A stretch of 64,000 nucleotides of DNA, taken from Gnetum montanum (Eukaryota; Streptophyta; Gnetopsida; Gnetales; Gnetaceae). The position numbers were made by a program, and so were the translations under genes. Each line of letters opens with the position of its first letter. Position 1 is the stretch's first letter. The notes under the pieces are model-generated. The model had not been told where the DNA came from, made no database searches, and saw nothing but the letters and a program-made list of their open reading frames with translations. The DNA is taken from NCBI GenBank assembly GCA_015680685.1, contig MNCI01029448.1, positions 114,307-178,306 on the forward strand, in the 5' to 3' direction. Below are positions 46,985-58,118 of the stretch, one piece after another.

Positions 46985-47499
46985 CAAAAAGGAAGTTGTT
47001 ACATTATTTTTGTCTTTTTAGCATTAAAAAGGCTTCTAGTTTAAGGTCTTAAGGGACCGTTACAAATATGTCCGATCTGTAAGATAATAATGAGCTTGGC
47101 TTCCTAGATGCTAGCATATGAAATGAAATGAAAAGTGTAACGTGACGTGCCTAGCGTGTTGTGAAATTTGAATTTCTGTACAAACCGTAGTTAATGCGAC
47201 CAGATTATGAGACAATAAATGTATTAGTTTAAGGTCATTTCGGACCACAATCTACATGATATCAATGAAATTAATGGCCCGATCTTTGCGTTTCATGTCA
47301 TACTAACATCGACGTTTCAGGAAAGTTTCGCATCAATCGGACAGAAAGAAAAATTAGTTTCAAGTGTTTTGTTTATAAACCAATGGTTCATACTCAAGAT
47401 GGGTTATAGATATCGCGAATTTGGATTTTGGCTATAGCAGAAGAGGAGTAGGAGCAAGGCGTAAATAGGAGATTTACGAAAACTTATTCGATTGCATCC
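46985..47499. other. Upstream region of the antisense gene
   Basis: Holds two GTTTAAGG-TC...GGACC units (47038-47060 and 47225-47246) like those at 52130-52528. A TATA-like TTTATAAACC at about 47371-47381 is about 120 bp before the ATG of the antisense gene, a possible promoter. Confidence 0.35.
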
Positions 47500-50400
47500 A
47501 TGGCACTAAAGGTTAAGGGAAAGAACGCTAAACTGGCAAGGATTTACGAAGTGCAGGAGAGTCTACAACGGGCTTTGCTGGCTAGAGTCGAGGCGTGGGA
47601 AGCTACTCCGCTTAACCGGTAAGTGGTCGTTCGCCCTTTTGCACTATTGTCATATTTGTCGCAGTGTCATAGTTGTGTATTGTTTTCCCAAATGTATATG
47701 TTACGTTGAGCGTTAATATATGTTTATGCGGGTTGAGCTATTGTGGTTTGCGGTATTACCTTCATCTTTGTTGTTGGAGACAAACCTTATATTGTTACAA
47801 GGGTTTAGGTAATGTTGCATAATACTGGACAAACATTGTGTATAATCGAAAGACTTCGATATTATATCCTGTAGGTAGTGTAATCAAGGTTTTTTTTCCT
47901 TTCCTTTATTCCTGTAATAGTTGCATGTTATGCTGGAATAATACGAAATGTTGCCTTCATCGCTGTTGTTAGAGACAGACCTTCAGCTGTTGCAACGTTT
48001 GGGTGATTCTGGCCCTGTGTTTCCAGTGAAATCTACAATTTTCTAAGAATCAGGCGAACCCTATTATAGCGTGATGAATGTTTATGTTCAAATGCTTTGT
48101 CTAATGGAAATATGTTTTCATTGTACAGTATTATGTTAAAGCCCATCCTAATCATTTTGGACATTGTGGGCGTACTGTGCTGCATGCATGTTCCCGCAGC
48201 CAATGTTCCTCCTCCTCATGCTCATATAAAGGGGGAGGTGGTATGGTTCCGAAGAGGCACGTGGGGTTTCCTATAGTTTCTGCTTCGTAACTACAGCGTA
48301 ATCGTCTGGTCGCATCTACCAGGCGATGTAGCTGTCGCTATTTTGGAGACGTTATTGGTTGGTTTGATGTAGGGCGTCTTGGGGTTCCTGACGGATAGCA
48401 GGATTGAGACTGCGTGGGTGCAACACTGTGAACAAAGCACCAAAGGTCTAAGGTGTTTGAGTTGGATTTGGGAGGTGCCCAGATTCAACTGCTATCACTC
48501 CTACAATACTTTGTTCGTGGCTTGTCACCTCACAACCTATCTCCAGAACCCACCTGGTACTGTGTATTATGCTGGCAGGTAAGAATCTAAATCTATGTAA
48601 TTTTGATGTGTGTCAACATGCTAACTGTTGTCTGGATTTACGTCGAGCGTAAAGAATTTATCCATTTTTATTGATGTAGATTCTTTATCAATGACAACGG
48701 TTTCATGGGCGATAATGATACCTTATCATTGATCGAAAGGGCCATTAGTGAATTTACTGCTATTAACAATGTATGGGCTGTTGTCATGGAACAACTAGCA
48801 TTTGAAATTCCAGAGTACCCGACTCACTATGTTGACTTCTTTGCTAGATGTTAAAATTTTGAATGGTTGGATAAGAAATGGACCTTGGATCCTTCCCTCA
48901 CTGTCGTCGACGTGCGAAGGAAAATCCCTGCATTTCCTTTGCCATTTGGACTTGGTAAACTTCATTACAGTGATGAATTGTGTCAATGTTATCAGTTAGC
49001 AATGATTTGTGAAGTTGTCTTATTTTATTTTTTGCAATCTTGACTCAACTATTGTTTTATGTATGTAGTCAGGGAATCACGGGAAATCACGATCATGGCC
49101 TCCGATTGCGACGTGAGAAATATCTTTTTCCACTACAGTGACATAAAAGAGGGCCAATGTTGGCTTGGCCATAGAGCGGTCCCTGCTATTTTGAAAAATA
49201 ACCTTTGGGAGGATAGGCTAATGGACTTGTTCTTGGCCATAACTCCTGATGTTACTGCAGGCAAAATGTTAACCTTAGTCAACTCCTTCAGTGAAGAAGC
49301 TGAGCATCTCTGTGTATGCGTGCATAACGTGCATGTAAATTTTGACATCGACGCTCAGCTATTCGCTGATCTCTTTAGGGTCCCCTCCAATGGCTTTCCT
49401 ATAGAGGAAAAGTCGAAGAAGAACGCCAAATGCCAGGAAGGGATAGAGGAGTGGCTAGGGGTTAAGAAAGAGGCCAAAGGGATTCTTGCCGATGGGATTG
49501 AGTTGGCGGTGGCCCACACTATTTACCCCTTTTTTCGAGCTCAGACCTTCCCCAAGACACTCTCCCAAGGGAGATTCCTCACTATAGAACAGGCTCGCAT
49601 TATGCGAGAGGTCATGGAGGAGGGGACGTAATTCAATTGGGCCAGCTATTTTGCCGAAGGCGTGCGCATTGAAATGGTCAAGCTTCGCAAGAAGCTTGAG
49701 TCCTATTTCAACGTGCATTTTTCCTTTTTCATAGCTTGCTTTTGGCACTTTGCCAAGTTTCTGGTTGTTCAACAGGATGGAGTCTGGATGCAGCAAGATC
49801 GAGACCAGATTTCCAAACCATGGATTCCCATATTTTTGGCATTGTTCGGTCACAGGACCCTCGTGAGGGAATCGGGGGGTCATTATCTGTAACGACTAGG
49901 GACATGGCAGCACCTCGAATGTGGGGTCTAGACAGCATGGGTGGGGCAGTCCCTTCCCATACTAGTGATGCATAGAGGGGGAAGCGCTTGGTGGCTGAGA
50001 TAGTGGACTTGTCGGTGCCTCGGAAGAAGCCTCGTTTGACCGAGGAGTCCGCCGAGCCAACAAGTAGTGCAAGGAAGAAGATGTAGGTCAAATTTCGGAG
50101 GAGTAATCCTCCAAAAGGTAAGCAAAGGAAAATGCTAATGGTTACATCCATGTTGTGTATAGACACTTTTATGTCACAATTTATTGAACTAGAGCAAAAT
50201 TTCGTGTTAACTGGAAATATTATATGATAGCGAAGGAGAGGGTTGTAGAGAGGTTGACCCCTGAAATGGGGGCTATGGTTTTACGGTGCAAGGAAGAGAC
50301 CTTGGCCTTGGAAGAAGAGGCTGCAGCAGTAAATCAAGCGAGTAGCACGCAGATCCCTATGAGTGAGAAGGAAGTAGCCGTGGGAGATGCCGAAGTCTCT

Positions 50401-51919
50401 TCGGCTCAAACAAAAAGAGGTAAATGATTTGTAACTCTGTTGGGCTAACTTTTATAGTGTACTCAACTCTAGGTAATTGCTTCTAAAAGTTATATTGGTC
50501 ATTGTAATGTTTCAATTATGTCTTCATATGGAACTTGTTCTGCATAATAGGTGACCATGACGTGCACATGTCAATGGTGGTGACTCGATCCTAGGGCATA
50601 TTTCCTAATAAATTTACCTTTATGGAAGGGGTCGTTCAAGACATGATCGGCCGCTTGGAGCAAATCGATCCCGAAGCAAGTACATCACGATCATTACGCA
50701 GAAGTTGTTCCATTGTGGTATTGTGTTATCTAATTATATATAATCGCCATGCTATGTTATTAGGAGCTCGACTTAGGTGGGATCCGTCGAAGCCTATTAA
50801 TCTAGACACCACCGAACCCTCCTCGGAAGAGACTGTCGTGCCGTGCAGCATTTATGATTAAATGAGTAAATGTATGGTACGTTCGACTTGCTCCTTGTGG
50901 GAATGCCAGAACATAAACGAGGATCTTTGGAAAAAATTGCAAAGGTCGGAGAAAGAGAAAGCGGCTCTAGGTGATGAAGTGGGGGACTTGAGGTCTCGGA
51001 ATGAATTCCTGCAGGCTCAGGGGATAGGCAACAAGGACTGGTGAACGATTGTTGTGGACTACGCTTGTTATTGGATGGTCGTCCGAAACAGCATTTAGAC
51101 TAGCCATGAACTAGTCGAGCAATGGATGCAAATGGACCTCCTAGCTCAAAAGAATCAAGATTGGAGGGACTATAGCACAAGTGTGCAAGAATGGGGGCAG
51201 ACACAAAAAGATCATAAACATGTCTATAAGTGGGACTGCGCTGCCTATCGTCAATAGTACAGGGACTTTGCCATCGAGGCTCAGTCTCTTCGACTATTCC
51301 TTGACGTTATTGGTGCTTCCAGTGCATTTGAAAAGTTCCAGGAGCAAGTGACGGTGAGCACCTCTCCCAAAAGGGAAATGACTCTTCCTGGAGGAGAGAC
51401 AACTGTCTGTTCCTTCTTCCCTAAACCACCTCATTGGACTCCTGTGGAAAAAGGGAAGATGAAGGCCAGAACTAATCTAGGAGATGGGGTTTGGTCTAAG
51501 CTTACCGAGGACGAGATTATGCAACGTCTGTGGATTGGCTTAGAACAAATTTCATTTGCTACTAATGTAGGACCATCACAGGTGAGTGTTTGTTTTATTA
51601 TGCCTTTTGTCATACCTAGTTTTGATCGTGATATCAGTATACGTGTTATGTATGATTACAGGAACGACCTAAGGAGGTTCCTCAACGAGGCAAGTGTAAT
51701 GTGGATGACAGTCCTCATGAAGGGGGTTCGCAAGGGACAGAGCTTAATGGTGGTGGTCAATGTCATGATAAACAGCTTCACATAGAAGAGGCTGATAGGG
51801 AGGGCCACCTTCATGAAGAAATGCTACCTGAAAAAGGTGGCCCCTATGAGGATGATTTGCTTGGGGTGGAGATTGAGCTTAGGGACACGGGTGACAATGG
51901 GGAAAGAGAAGACACATAA
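47500..51919 (+). pseudogene. Seven-exon antisense gene inside H, unknown function
   Basis: Plus-strand exons: 47500-47618 (ATG at 47500), 48200-48578, 48680-48954, 49069-50117, 50231-50419, 50551-51581, 51662-51919 (TAA). All introns are GT-AG with textbook donors (GTAAGT, GTAAGA, GTAAGC, GTGAGT). Junctions 2/3, 3/4, 4/5, 5/6 and 6/7 keep phase; 1/2 is off by one. Total is about 1,100 codons. Exons 2-4 are globular. Exon 4 has a block around 'HVNFDIDAQLFADLFRVPSN' and a basic P-R-K-K-P-R near its end. Exons 5-6 are Glu/Lys-rich coiled coil; exon 7 is acidic. A few stops, several explicable as CAA-to-TAA, and a frameshift at a G run near 49875 break this copy. The exon 4 block faintly recalls putative plant transposon proteins. 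Neither host nor viral role can be assigned. Introns survive because H is transcribed from the other strand. Confidence 0.7.
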
Positions 51920-52128
51920 CGTGGCTGTATTAGCCACAGTCCACTTTGGTTTTTTTTTTATGATGAGAAAGACAATATTTTTTTATTTTTAACATTTTAA
52001 TGCAAATTTGGTCTAACTTAATGTTCTTTTGTTGTTACTATTCTTGCTTTATGCAAAGTGTAAATTAATAGGTTTTGATGTTATGAGAAATGACAGATAG
52101 TTTAGGCGTATAGCGTAAATGAAGTTAC

Positions 52129-52528
52129 TAGTTTAAAGTCATTGCAGGCTACCGGATAAATTGGGTGTAAAGCGTAAATAAGGCAACTAGTCTTGGGCCA
52201 TTTTGGGCCTTTGACCAGTTCAAGAGTAAACTATGATTTAAATAGGTAGTTTAAGGCCATTGCAGGCCATGGGTAGTTTTAGGCCATTTCGGGCCATGTG
52301 TATATGGTGAAAGGATAGCGTAAATGTCACTAAGTAGCCAATTTTAAGCCTTGGTAGGCTGTGATTAGTTTAAGGCCATTTCGGGCCTTTTGATAGTTTT
52401 AGGCCATTCTAGGCTATGTATAGTTTTAGGCCATTCCGGGCCATGTATAGTTTTTGGCCATTCTGGGCCATGTATAGTTTTAGGCCATTCTGGGCCTTGT
52501 ATAGTTTTAGGCCATTCCGGGCCATGGG
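52129..52528. repeat. 27-bp GGCC-containing tandem repeats
   Basis: Units read TAGTTTTAGGCCATTCCGGG followed by CCATGTA. The regular 27-bp register spans about 52375-52528, with looser copies from 52129. Each unit has an internal GGCC...GGGCC near-palindrome. Related single units occur at 47038 and 47225 on the other side of the antisense gene. Confidence 0.8.
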
Positions 52529-52736
52529 TAGCACATGTGATTAATTTTAGATAAAGTTAAGAGCGATAAAGATAACTAGTAGGGGCATAGAAACATAAGC
52601 GTAAGTGAGAATAGCTGGTGGAAGTGTAAAAATAAGCCTAAGCGTAAAATGAGTGTAGCTGGTGGATGCGGAGGTGGGATAGCATGATGAAATAAAACAT
52701 GTGTAAACTATACGGTAATCAAACGACCCAGTTTAC

Positions 52737-53675
52737 TAGCTAGCCCTGTAATTGTTTCCTGATTGCTTTTATTTTTGGTGACGCGTAAAGACGAGGGGAT
52801 TTACCACCCTTTTCCTTTGCATCACACTCCTCTTCTAGGAATGGTAGCTCAGCCCAAATTAGGCTTTCATCAGCCACTATTTCGGCTTGTTCGAGTATTC
52901 GGATAGGGGACTGATCTTTCGATATTTTAATTTTCGACCCCTGCTCCATTTCTATGTTATTAACATCCTGAGGGGTTATTTCATCACTGTGGATAACCAC
53001 CTCTCCTCCTGCGTAAGGTAGATGGATCTCCTGATGTATAGGCGATGAAACTGCTCTTAATTGGGCCAACCAAGACCTCCCTAGGATCAAGTTGAAGTCG
53101 GGCATCTCTTCGACAACAATGAAGGTTGCATCTATGGGGAATTGCTCCCCCACCATGAAGTTGATGTGCATAGTACCTTTGACTTACACTCGTGCCCCAT
53201 TGAACAACTTTAAATACGACATGGTGGTAGGATTGATTTGATCGATCAGACTTAGCTTGTCTACTATGGGGTAGGGGATGACATTAGCGGCTGCCTCATC
53301 ATCCACATGTACCCTCCAAATTTGGTGTTGACCAACCCGAATGGTGATGGACATGGGCGCCGTTGTCACATGATCCTTTTCTGGGTCACCCTTAATAGAT
53401 TCGTTACTAAAGGTCAACAAGGAAGGCCTTGGTTTTTCAGTCGCGAGAGGAAGCATAATGGAATGAATTGCTTCTTCATCTGCGGGCAGGCCTTCATCCA
53501 CAGGTATGGACGTTAGCATGCGAACCATAGCCTCACAATGCTTCTGTGACATCATGAGTAAGTCATAAAGGCTCAAAGTTGTATTTTTTTATTTTAGAGC
53601 CTGTTTGACTTGAGTAAAGGCGTCGAAGAGATCTTGCCTGCGATCTGGCTGCTTGTCACCCTTTTCTTCTTCCAT
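52737..53675 (-). pseudogene. pro: H aspartic protease
   Basis: Minus strand, from ATG 53675 to the TAG at 52742-52740, in one frame with two other stops. The active-site block reads R-V-H-V-D-D-E-A-A-A-N-V-I-P (about 53270-53315), where relatives have D-G-G or similar; two G-to-A changes explain it. The C-lobe block F-N-L-I-L-G-R-S-W-L (about 53065-53095) is intact. The protease would cut Gag and Pol. Its frame (2) differs from gag (0) and pol (1), which fits splicing or frameshifting for downstream expression. Confidence 0.75.
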
Positions 53676-54104
53676 TCGCCCTAGGAGATGAATTTCTTGG
53701 GGAGGGGTGATATCTACTCAAGGGCTGTGCTTCTTTCTGCCAGGAGTAGATGGTTGCGTTTACGTAACTTCGTCATCTTTAGGAAATGGGGCCAAGGGTA
53801 CAGAGTTGAGGGGTTTAGGCTTGGGAAACCCCAACGTAAGACGATCCTTGGCCGTATCAATTGTCTTGCTTCCTTCTCCTTTTTTGTTAAATTGAGATCA
53901 TGAGTTTGACTTGGAGATTTACCCTTGTGTAGGAAGGGTTGTCGATGGTTTTAGCATCCTAATGATGAAAGGGGCCTTAGGCGTAGGTGCGGGCTAGGCT
54001 GCGGCTTTACTGACAGTGGGTTGTCGAGAATTTTTCTGAGAAGGGGCTTGAAGGATAAAGGATTGTCATGAACCACCACTTTTCGATGCTGTTGAATCCA
54101 TTGT
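53676..54104 (-). other. H gag-protease linker
   Basis: Low-complexity Pro/Lys/Ser-rich potential coding with stops in all frames. No domain seen. Confidence 0.4.
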
Positions 54105-56487
54105 TCAGGGAGAATGATGACGCATTCGTAGCATGAAAGGTTGTTTGGGTTGTGCCTGATTATCGCCCTCTGCTCCTACCACATTAATTGTGTACCTTAC
54201 ATTATTTGCATTTAACGGGTCTTGGTACGCATGTAGGGCTTGGTTTTTCAGGCGAGCTGGACTATTACTGTCCAATATCAGGTCAACTTGATCGATCATG
54301 CGTTGAATGTCATCTTTCAACGCCCAGTAGTAATCTGTGTCATGGCCGCACAATTGATGATAGTCATAGAATTGGTCTAGCCTAAAGTTCTTGGGCATTA
54401 GGTTGTGCCAAGGAGAGGCTCTTGAGTAGCTCATAATGGCACCTATGACATTTCAGGGCCTCCTCGGACACCACCTTGTGTCGGATGTGACCAGTTCCCA
54501 ATAATTTCTTCAGAAGTTTTGAAGGGTTCATAGGTAGAGTTGTGTAATTTGAGCAGTCCTTACGCTCAAATTTTGGCCTCGGTTGTGGGGGTGTTTCAAG
54601 GGCGAAAGGAGCTTCTTGATTGACACCACTTGAGCTAGTTGTTGGCTCAGCTGGTTCCGCAGTAGTTTTCTTGCTGTTGTTGTTCTTTTTCTTGGCTCCT
54701 TCAGTAACTGCCACAACTGTAGTCATCATGTTGCCTTTGTCCTTACCTTTGCTATGGGCATTTTTGTAGGCCACATATGCTGGATCTTTACTAGCCTCCG
54801 CCGCATCTTGGATGCTCTTAGTCTAAGAAAAGACTTGGCTGAGGGAACGGGGGGTGAGGTAATACAGTTTAGACTTGATAAAGTCGTTGACTGCTGCCTT
54901 GAAGATTGCCAATAGATGGGCCTCCGCGATGGGTTCACGGATCTCGTTCAAGGTAGCGCTCCAACGCTGTATAAACTTTTGGACTAACTCAAGCAGGTTT
55001 TGTTTAACTCCCATGAGCTGGTCCAGTGTGACTTCTGGCTTCAGGTTGTATTTGAAGTGAGTCACAAACTGGGTTAACAACTCTTCCAAAGTTGAAATGG
55101 AAGCGCATGGAAGTGCTCGGTACCAATCCAAAGCTTTACCCATTAAGGACATAGCAAAAAAATGAATTATAGTATGTGGCCATTGTTGCAGCAATAAGGA
55201 CTCTGAACTAAAAGTGATGAGGTGGGCATTGGGATCACCTTCCCCATTATACTTTGTGAAATGGGGAAGGGGTATCCTAGGTGGCAGTGACAGGACTAGG
55301 ACTGCTGGACTAATAGGATTGTCATGGTAAAAATCCATGACTTGTACCGTGTTAGAACCAACAGCCTTGAGACACTTGACCTCCTCTGTAAGGGGTTGAA
55401 TGAGCTGGAAGGCTTGATCCAAACTTGTAGATGACAGGGTTATCTGTGGGATGGCGGGTGGAGCCACACCGGGTGGCGGAACGGAGGTAGCGGCTTGGCC
55501 GATGGTCGGTGCCATTGGGACAATCCCTGTGGGCAGTGTTGCTTGTGGCATCCACCATTCGATGGTTGGTGTGGATGGAGCTGCTACTATCAGCTGTGCT
55601 ATTGGGTACGCTGCTTGTGTAGCCGGGGGCATGAGCAGCGATCCCATAGCTAGGTTTAGCGTTTGTGGGACTTGACTTTGATGGTGGGGATGATGGTGCC
55701 TTTGCACAGGATGGGCAACAAGAGACATGTTGGGAGCCCACCATGCTATGGTGGCAGGCCCTATTGTGTGAATTGGGAGCAAAGTTAGTGTTGTAGGTAA
55801 TTGAGACGTAGGTACCGTGTGTACATGCGGTGATACAGGCATAGGCACATGATGGGGTGGGTTAGGTAATCGCACCTGCTGGGGAGTGATCTGTGATGGA
55901 CCGTCACCTGGGAAGATAGTCGGAAAGAAGAAATGTAAACGTGGTGAATGTGGGACTCGATTGGCATTAGATAACGTCAAAGGTGTGGTTACCATGAATA
56001 ACGGGTTTATACAAGACATTGTGGAGGGAGGGGCCATGGTGAAATCAGCATGACTGCCTCCTTCAGAGTGAGATTCTAGATCGTTTTGTCCATCGTGAAG
56101 TGTTTCATCATGGAACAAGACCTCTAGTTCTTCTGGTGATGTATTTGCCATCAACATTTGATCTAGGATCCACTTTTGTTGATCTGTCAGGGGTCTGAAA
56201 GTGTTAGGTGTAGGAATAAGTTCCTTCTCGTTGCAGTACATGAACTCGTACTCTCATTTTTCCTTGAGTTCTTGTGGGTACATAGGCAAGTTTGCCACTA
56301 ACTTTGCATAAAGGAAATTGTAGCTTTCCCTGTGTTGAGCCTGTCCCTCAGGTTCCTTATTTTGTAGCTTGAGGGAGTGGCATGGTCGCACTGGACTAAG
56401 TGGTTGCTAAACCATAGGAGGCATGACTTGCATGGTCCAAGGGTTCTCAAGGCTGGTGGTGTCAACGACAATAGTTGATGTAGTCAT
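54105..56487 (-). pseudogene. gag: H gag
   Basis: Minus strand from ATG 56487 (MTTSTIVVD) in one frame to about 54382 with three in-frame stops, then a frame change to a stretch ending at 54105. A long Pro/Thr/His-rich N-terminal half is followed by the retrotransposon gag core: P-H-F-T-K-Y-N-G-E-G-D-P-N-A-H-L near 55255, A-L-D-W-Y-R-A-L, and L-E-E-L-L-T-Q-F-V-T-H-F (to about 54900). It ends with a Tat-type knuckle-like Y-H-Q-L-C-G-H-D-T-D-Y-Y block (about 54325-54370), where relatives have C-x2-H...H-x4-C. Forms the particle. The Cys before Tyr-His is Asp-Tyr here, so metal binding is doubtful. Confidence 0.8.
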
Positions 56488-56717
56488 TTTTTATGCGATT
56501 TAGAGTAATGATGATAAAAGTAGAGATCAGAAGGACAAAGGTGAACTAAGATAATAATCAAGGCTTTCTATCTTGTAGGATTCCAAAGGAATCGTCGAAG
56601 TGACCGGTCTACACCACAAAATTTCGTAAACAACCTCGGAGGTATTACATTTACGTTAATTGAAAATGGGTACAGAAAGCTAACAAGACTACCCATAAAA
56701 TGCAAATCTGCTATGAA
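56488..56717 (-). other. H 5' leader
   Basis: Between primer site and gag ATG; presumably carries the packaging signal. No motif seen. Confidence 0.4.
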
Positions 56718-56736
56718 GGCCCTCCTTCTAGTGCCA
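56718..56736 (-). other. H primer binding site
   Basis: The minus strand reads TGGCACTAGAAGGAGGGCC six bases inside the LTR. The TGG start fits pairing with a tRNA 3' CCA. The tRNA was not identified. Confidence 0.6.
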
Positions 56737-56742
56737 GAAAAC

Positions 56743-58113
56743 TGTAATGATGGAAAACGTCGGTCGCTGGAAATACTGAACGAAAGTCTGTGTACACAGT
56801 TCTAACCTCGGATCTGGGTGAGGACCATGCTGAAGAGGAAAATGAATCTGAGGTGCCTTGAATGGTCTTGTCGATCAGATAGGGACTTATTTAATCAGTA
56901 AAATTTTGGTAATAATTTGATGGCAAAATGAAGATCCTTTATAAGGAGATGCAATATCATTAATCCCGAAAGCAATTGCAAACAATGTAAACGATGTAGA
57001 TGAGATTGCCAAATCCGTATAACCAGGATGCAAAGGATCAGATTTTGTAGAGAATACAATCATGTTTGATACAAGGATTTTAGGCAGGCTTTGGTTTGGA
57101 CGAAGCACATGCCAGTAACAAGAAAGTTATCTAAAGATGAAACAAGCGAGGATCAATCTACTTTGTTCTAGCCAATATGGGCGTAAGGAAGTCAGACCTG
57201 GGGGAGAATATCTGATAGTTGATTGTTTCTGATCAAGAGTTCTTGCCAATCACCTCCGATGTTCTCACGATCGCTGATTCTCTTTTTACTCTTTTGCCCA
57301 TCTTGAAGGAGAAAAATTTTGCCAACCCCTTTGATCTTCGTTAACTGGAGCATTTATAAGGTTAGGGTCAGGAGAAAAATGTAGTTTAAGTGACGCATGT
57401 CCTGAACTCACAAAATGCGATTGACTCAATGTGTTATCGTTGAAGCTTGTGATGCTATGCTGCGTAGCGCGTTGTAAACTATCCTCATGTGGGCTTTGGC
57501 AACAGATTGTCCTTTGATTATGCTGTAATAGCTAGAGAGCGTATTGTGGCATATGAACTACTGATGCCTGAATTGTGCTTGTTGTTACTTGCATTACGCT
57601 GCATTACACTAAATTACGCACCATAGCGTAATTCAGCATAAAATAACGAAACCACAAAAGTTGAAGTACTGTTGCCGCACTTCCTTTGTTTCAATCTCTT
57701 TCAGGGCTTTACTACGCTACACTGCGTAAAGCAGCGTAATGGGCCCCTTAACTAGGAAAGAAAATCCACTAAAATGCACGTCATGCTGCAGGTCGTTGCT
57801 TAGGCCTTGAGATTTTTACTGGGCTGTCGAAGTCTTGCATGTTTGCCATCCTTAATGCTGTGGTGGACTATCTTTGATATTATGCTGCGCAATGCGGCTT
57901 TACGCTATGTTGCGTAATGCAGCGTAATATGTTAAATGTTGAGATTTTGAAAGATAGAAAATTTGTAAAGTGAAAGTCTTACTGCCGTGCACCTATTGTT
58001 TCGTTTTGTCTCTTAAAGTTCATCTGTATTGTGTTGCGCCTTGTCGCGACTCCTCACCTAAGTTACTGGATTTTGCCGAATCATCGAGGCCTTGAAATTT
58101 TTATGGTGTTTCA
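56743..58113 (-). repeat. H 5' LTR
   Basis: Plus strand begins TGTAATGATGG and ends GGTGTTTCA. Same ends and order as 40505-41910. Minus-strand TATA-like TATAAATG lies at 57359-57352. GCGTAA/TTACGC motifs are dense at 57590-57740 and 57880-57930. Confidence 0.92.
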
Positions 58114-58118
58114 CCTAC

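Larger units (their letters stand above)
46973..52736 (-). other. Candidate intron of H between protease and RT
   Basis: On the minus strand pol begins directly after TTTTTGCAG (acceptor AG at 46974-46973). A GTAAAC donor candidate lies at 52736-52731, two codons past the protease stop. Joining 52737 to 46972 is codon-complete on both sides (phase 0) and would link the protease frame with the pol frame, which otherwise differ. Ogre elements are known to splice between protease and RT. Size (5.76 kb) and the antisense gene inside are unusual. The donor is the weaker end. Confidence 0.55.
40505..58113 (-). mobile_element. Element H: 17.6 kb Tat/Ogre-like Ty3/gypsy element inserted in B
   Basis: Two LTRs with TGTAA...TTTCA ends are flanked by a perfect target duplication CCTAC (40500-40504 and 58114-58118). 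On the minus strand the order is 5' LTR, primer site, gag, protease, a 5.8 kb intron-like segment with an antisense gene, RT, RNase H, second RNase H, integrase, repeats, polypurine tract, 3' LTR. The second, archaeal-type RNase H and a possible intron between protease and RT are marks of the Tat/Ogre lineage. It is the only element here with pol. Each gene has a few stops, so this copy is dead but not old. Confidence 0.9.

Noticed and set aside
50719-50763. A 45-base GT-AG intron within exon 6 of the antisense gene
   Set aside because: Too short for a plant intron, and the frame is open straight through.
47500-51919. Calling the antisense gene a plant mobile domain or aminotransferase-like protein
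   Set aside because: No diagnostic motif of that family could be identified; only a faint likeness in one block of exon 4 to putative plant transposon proteins.
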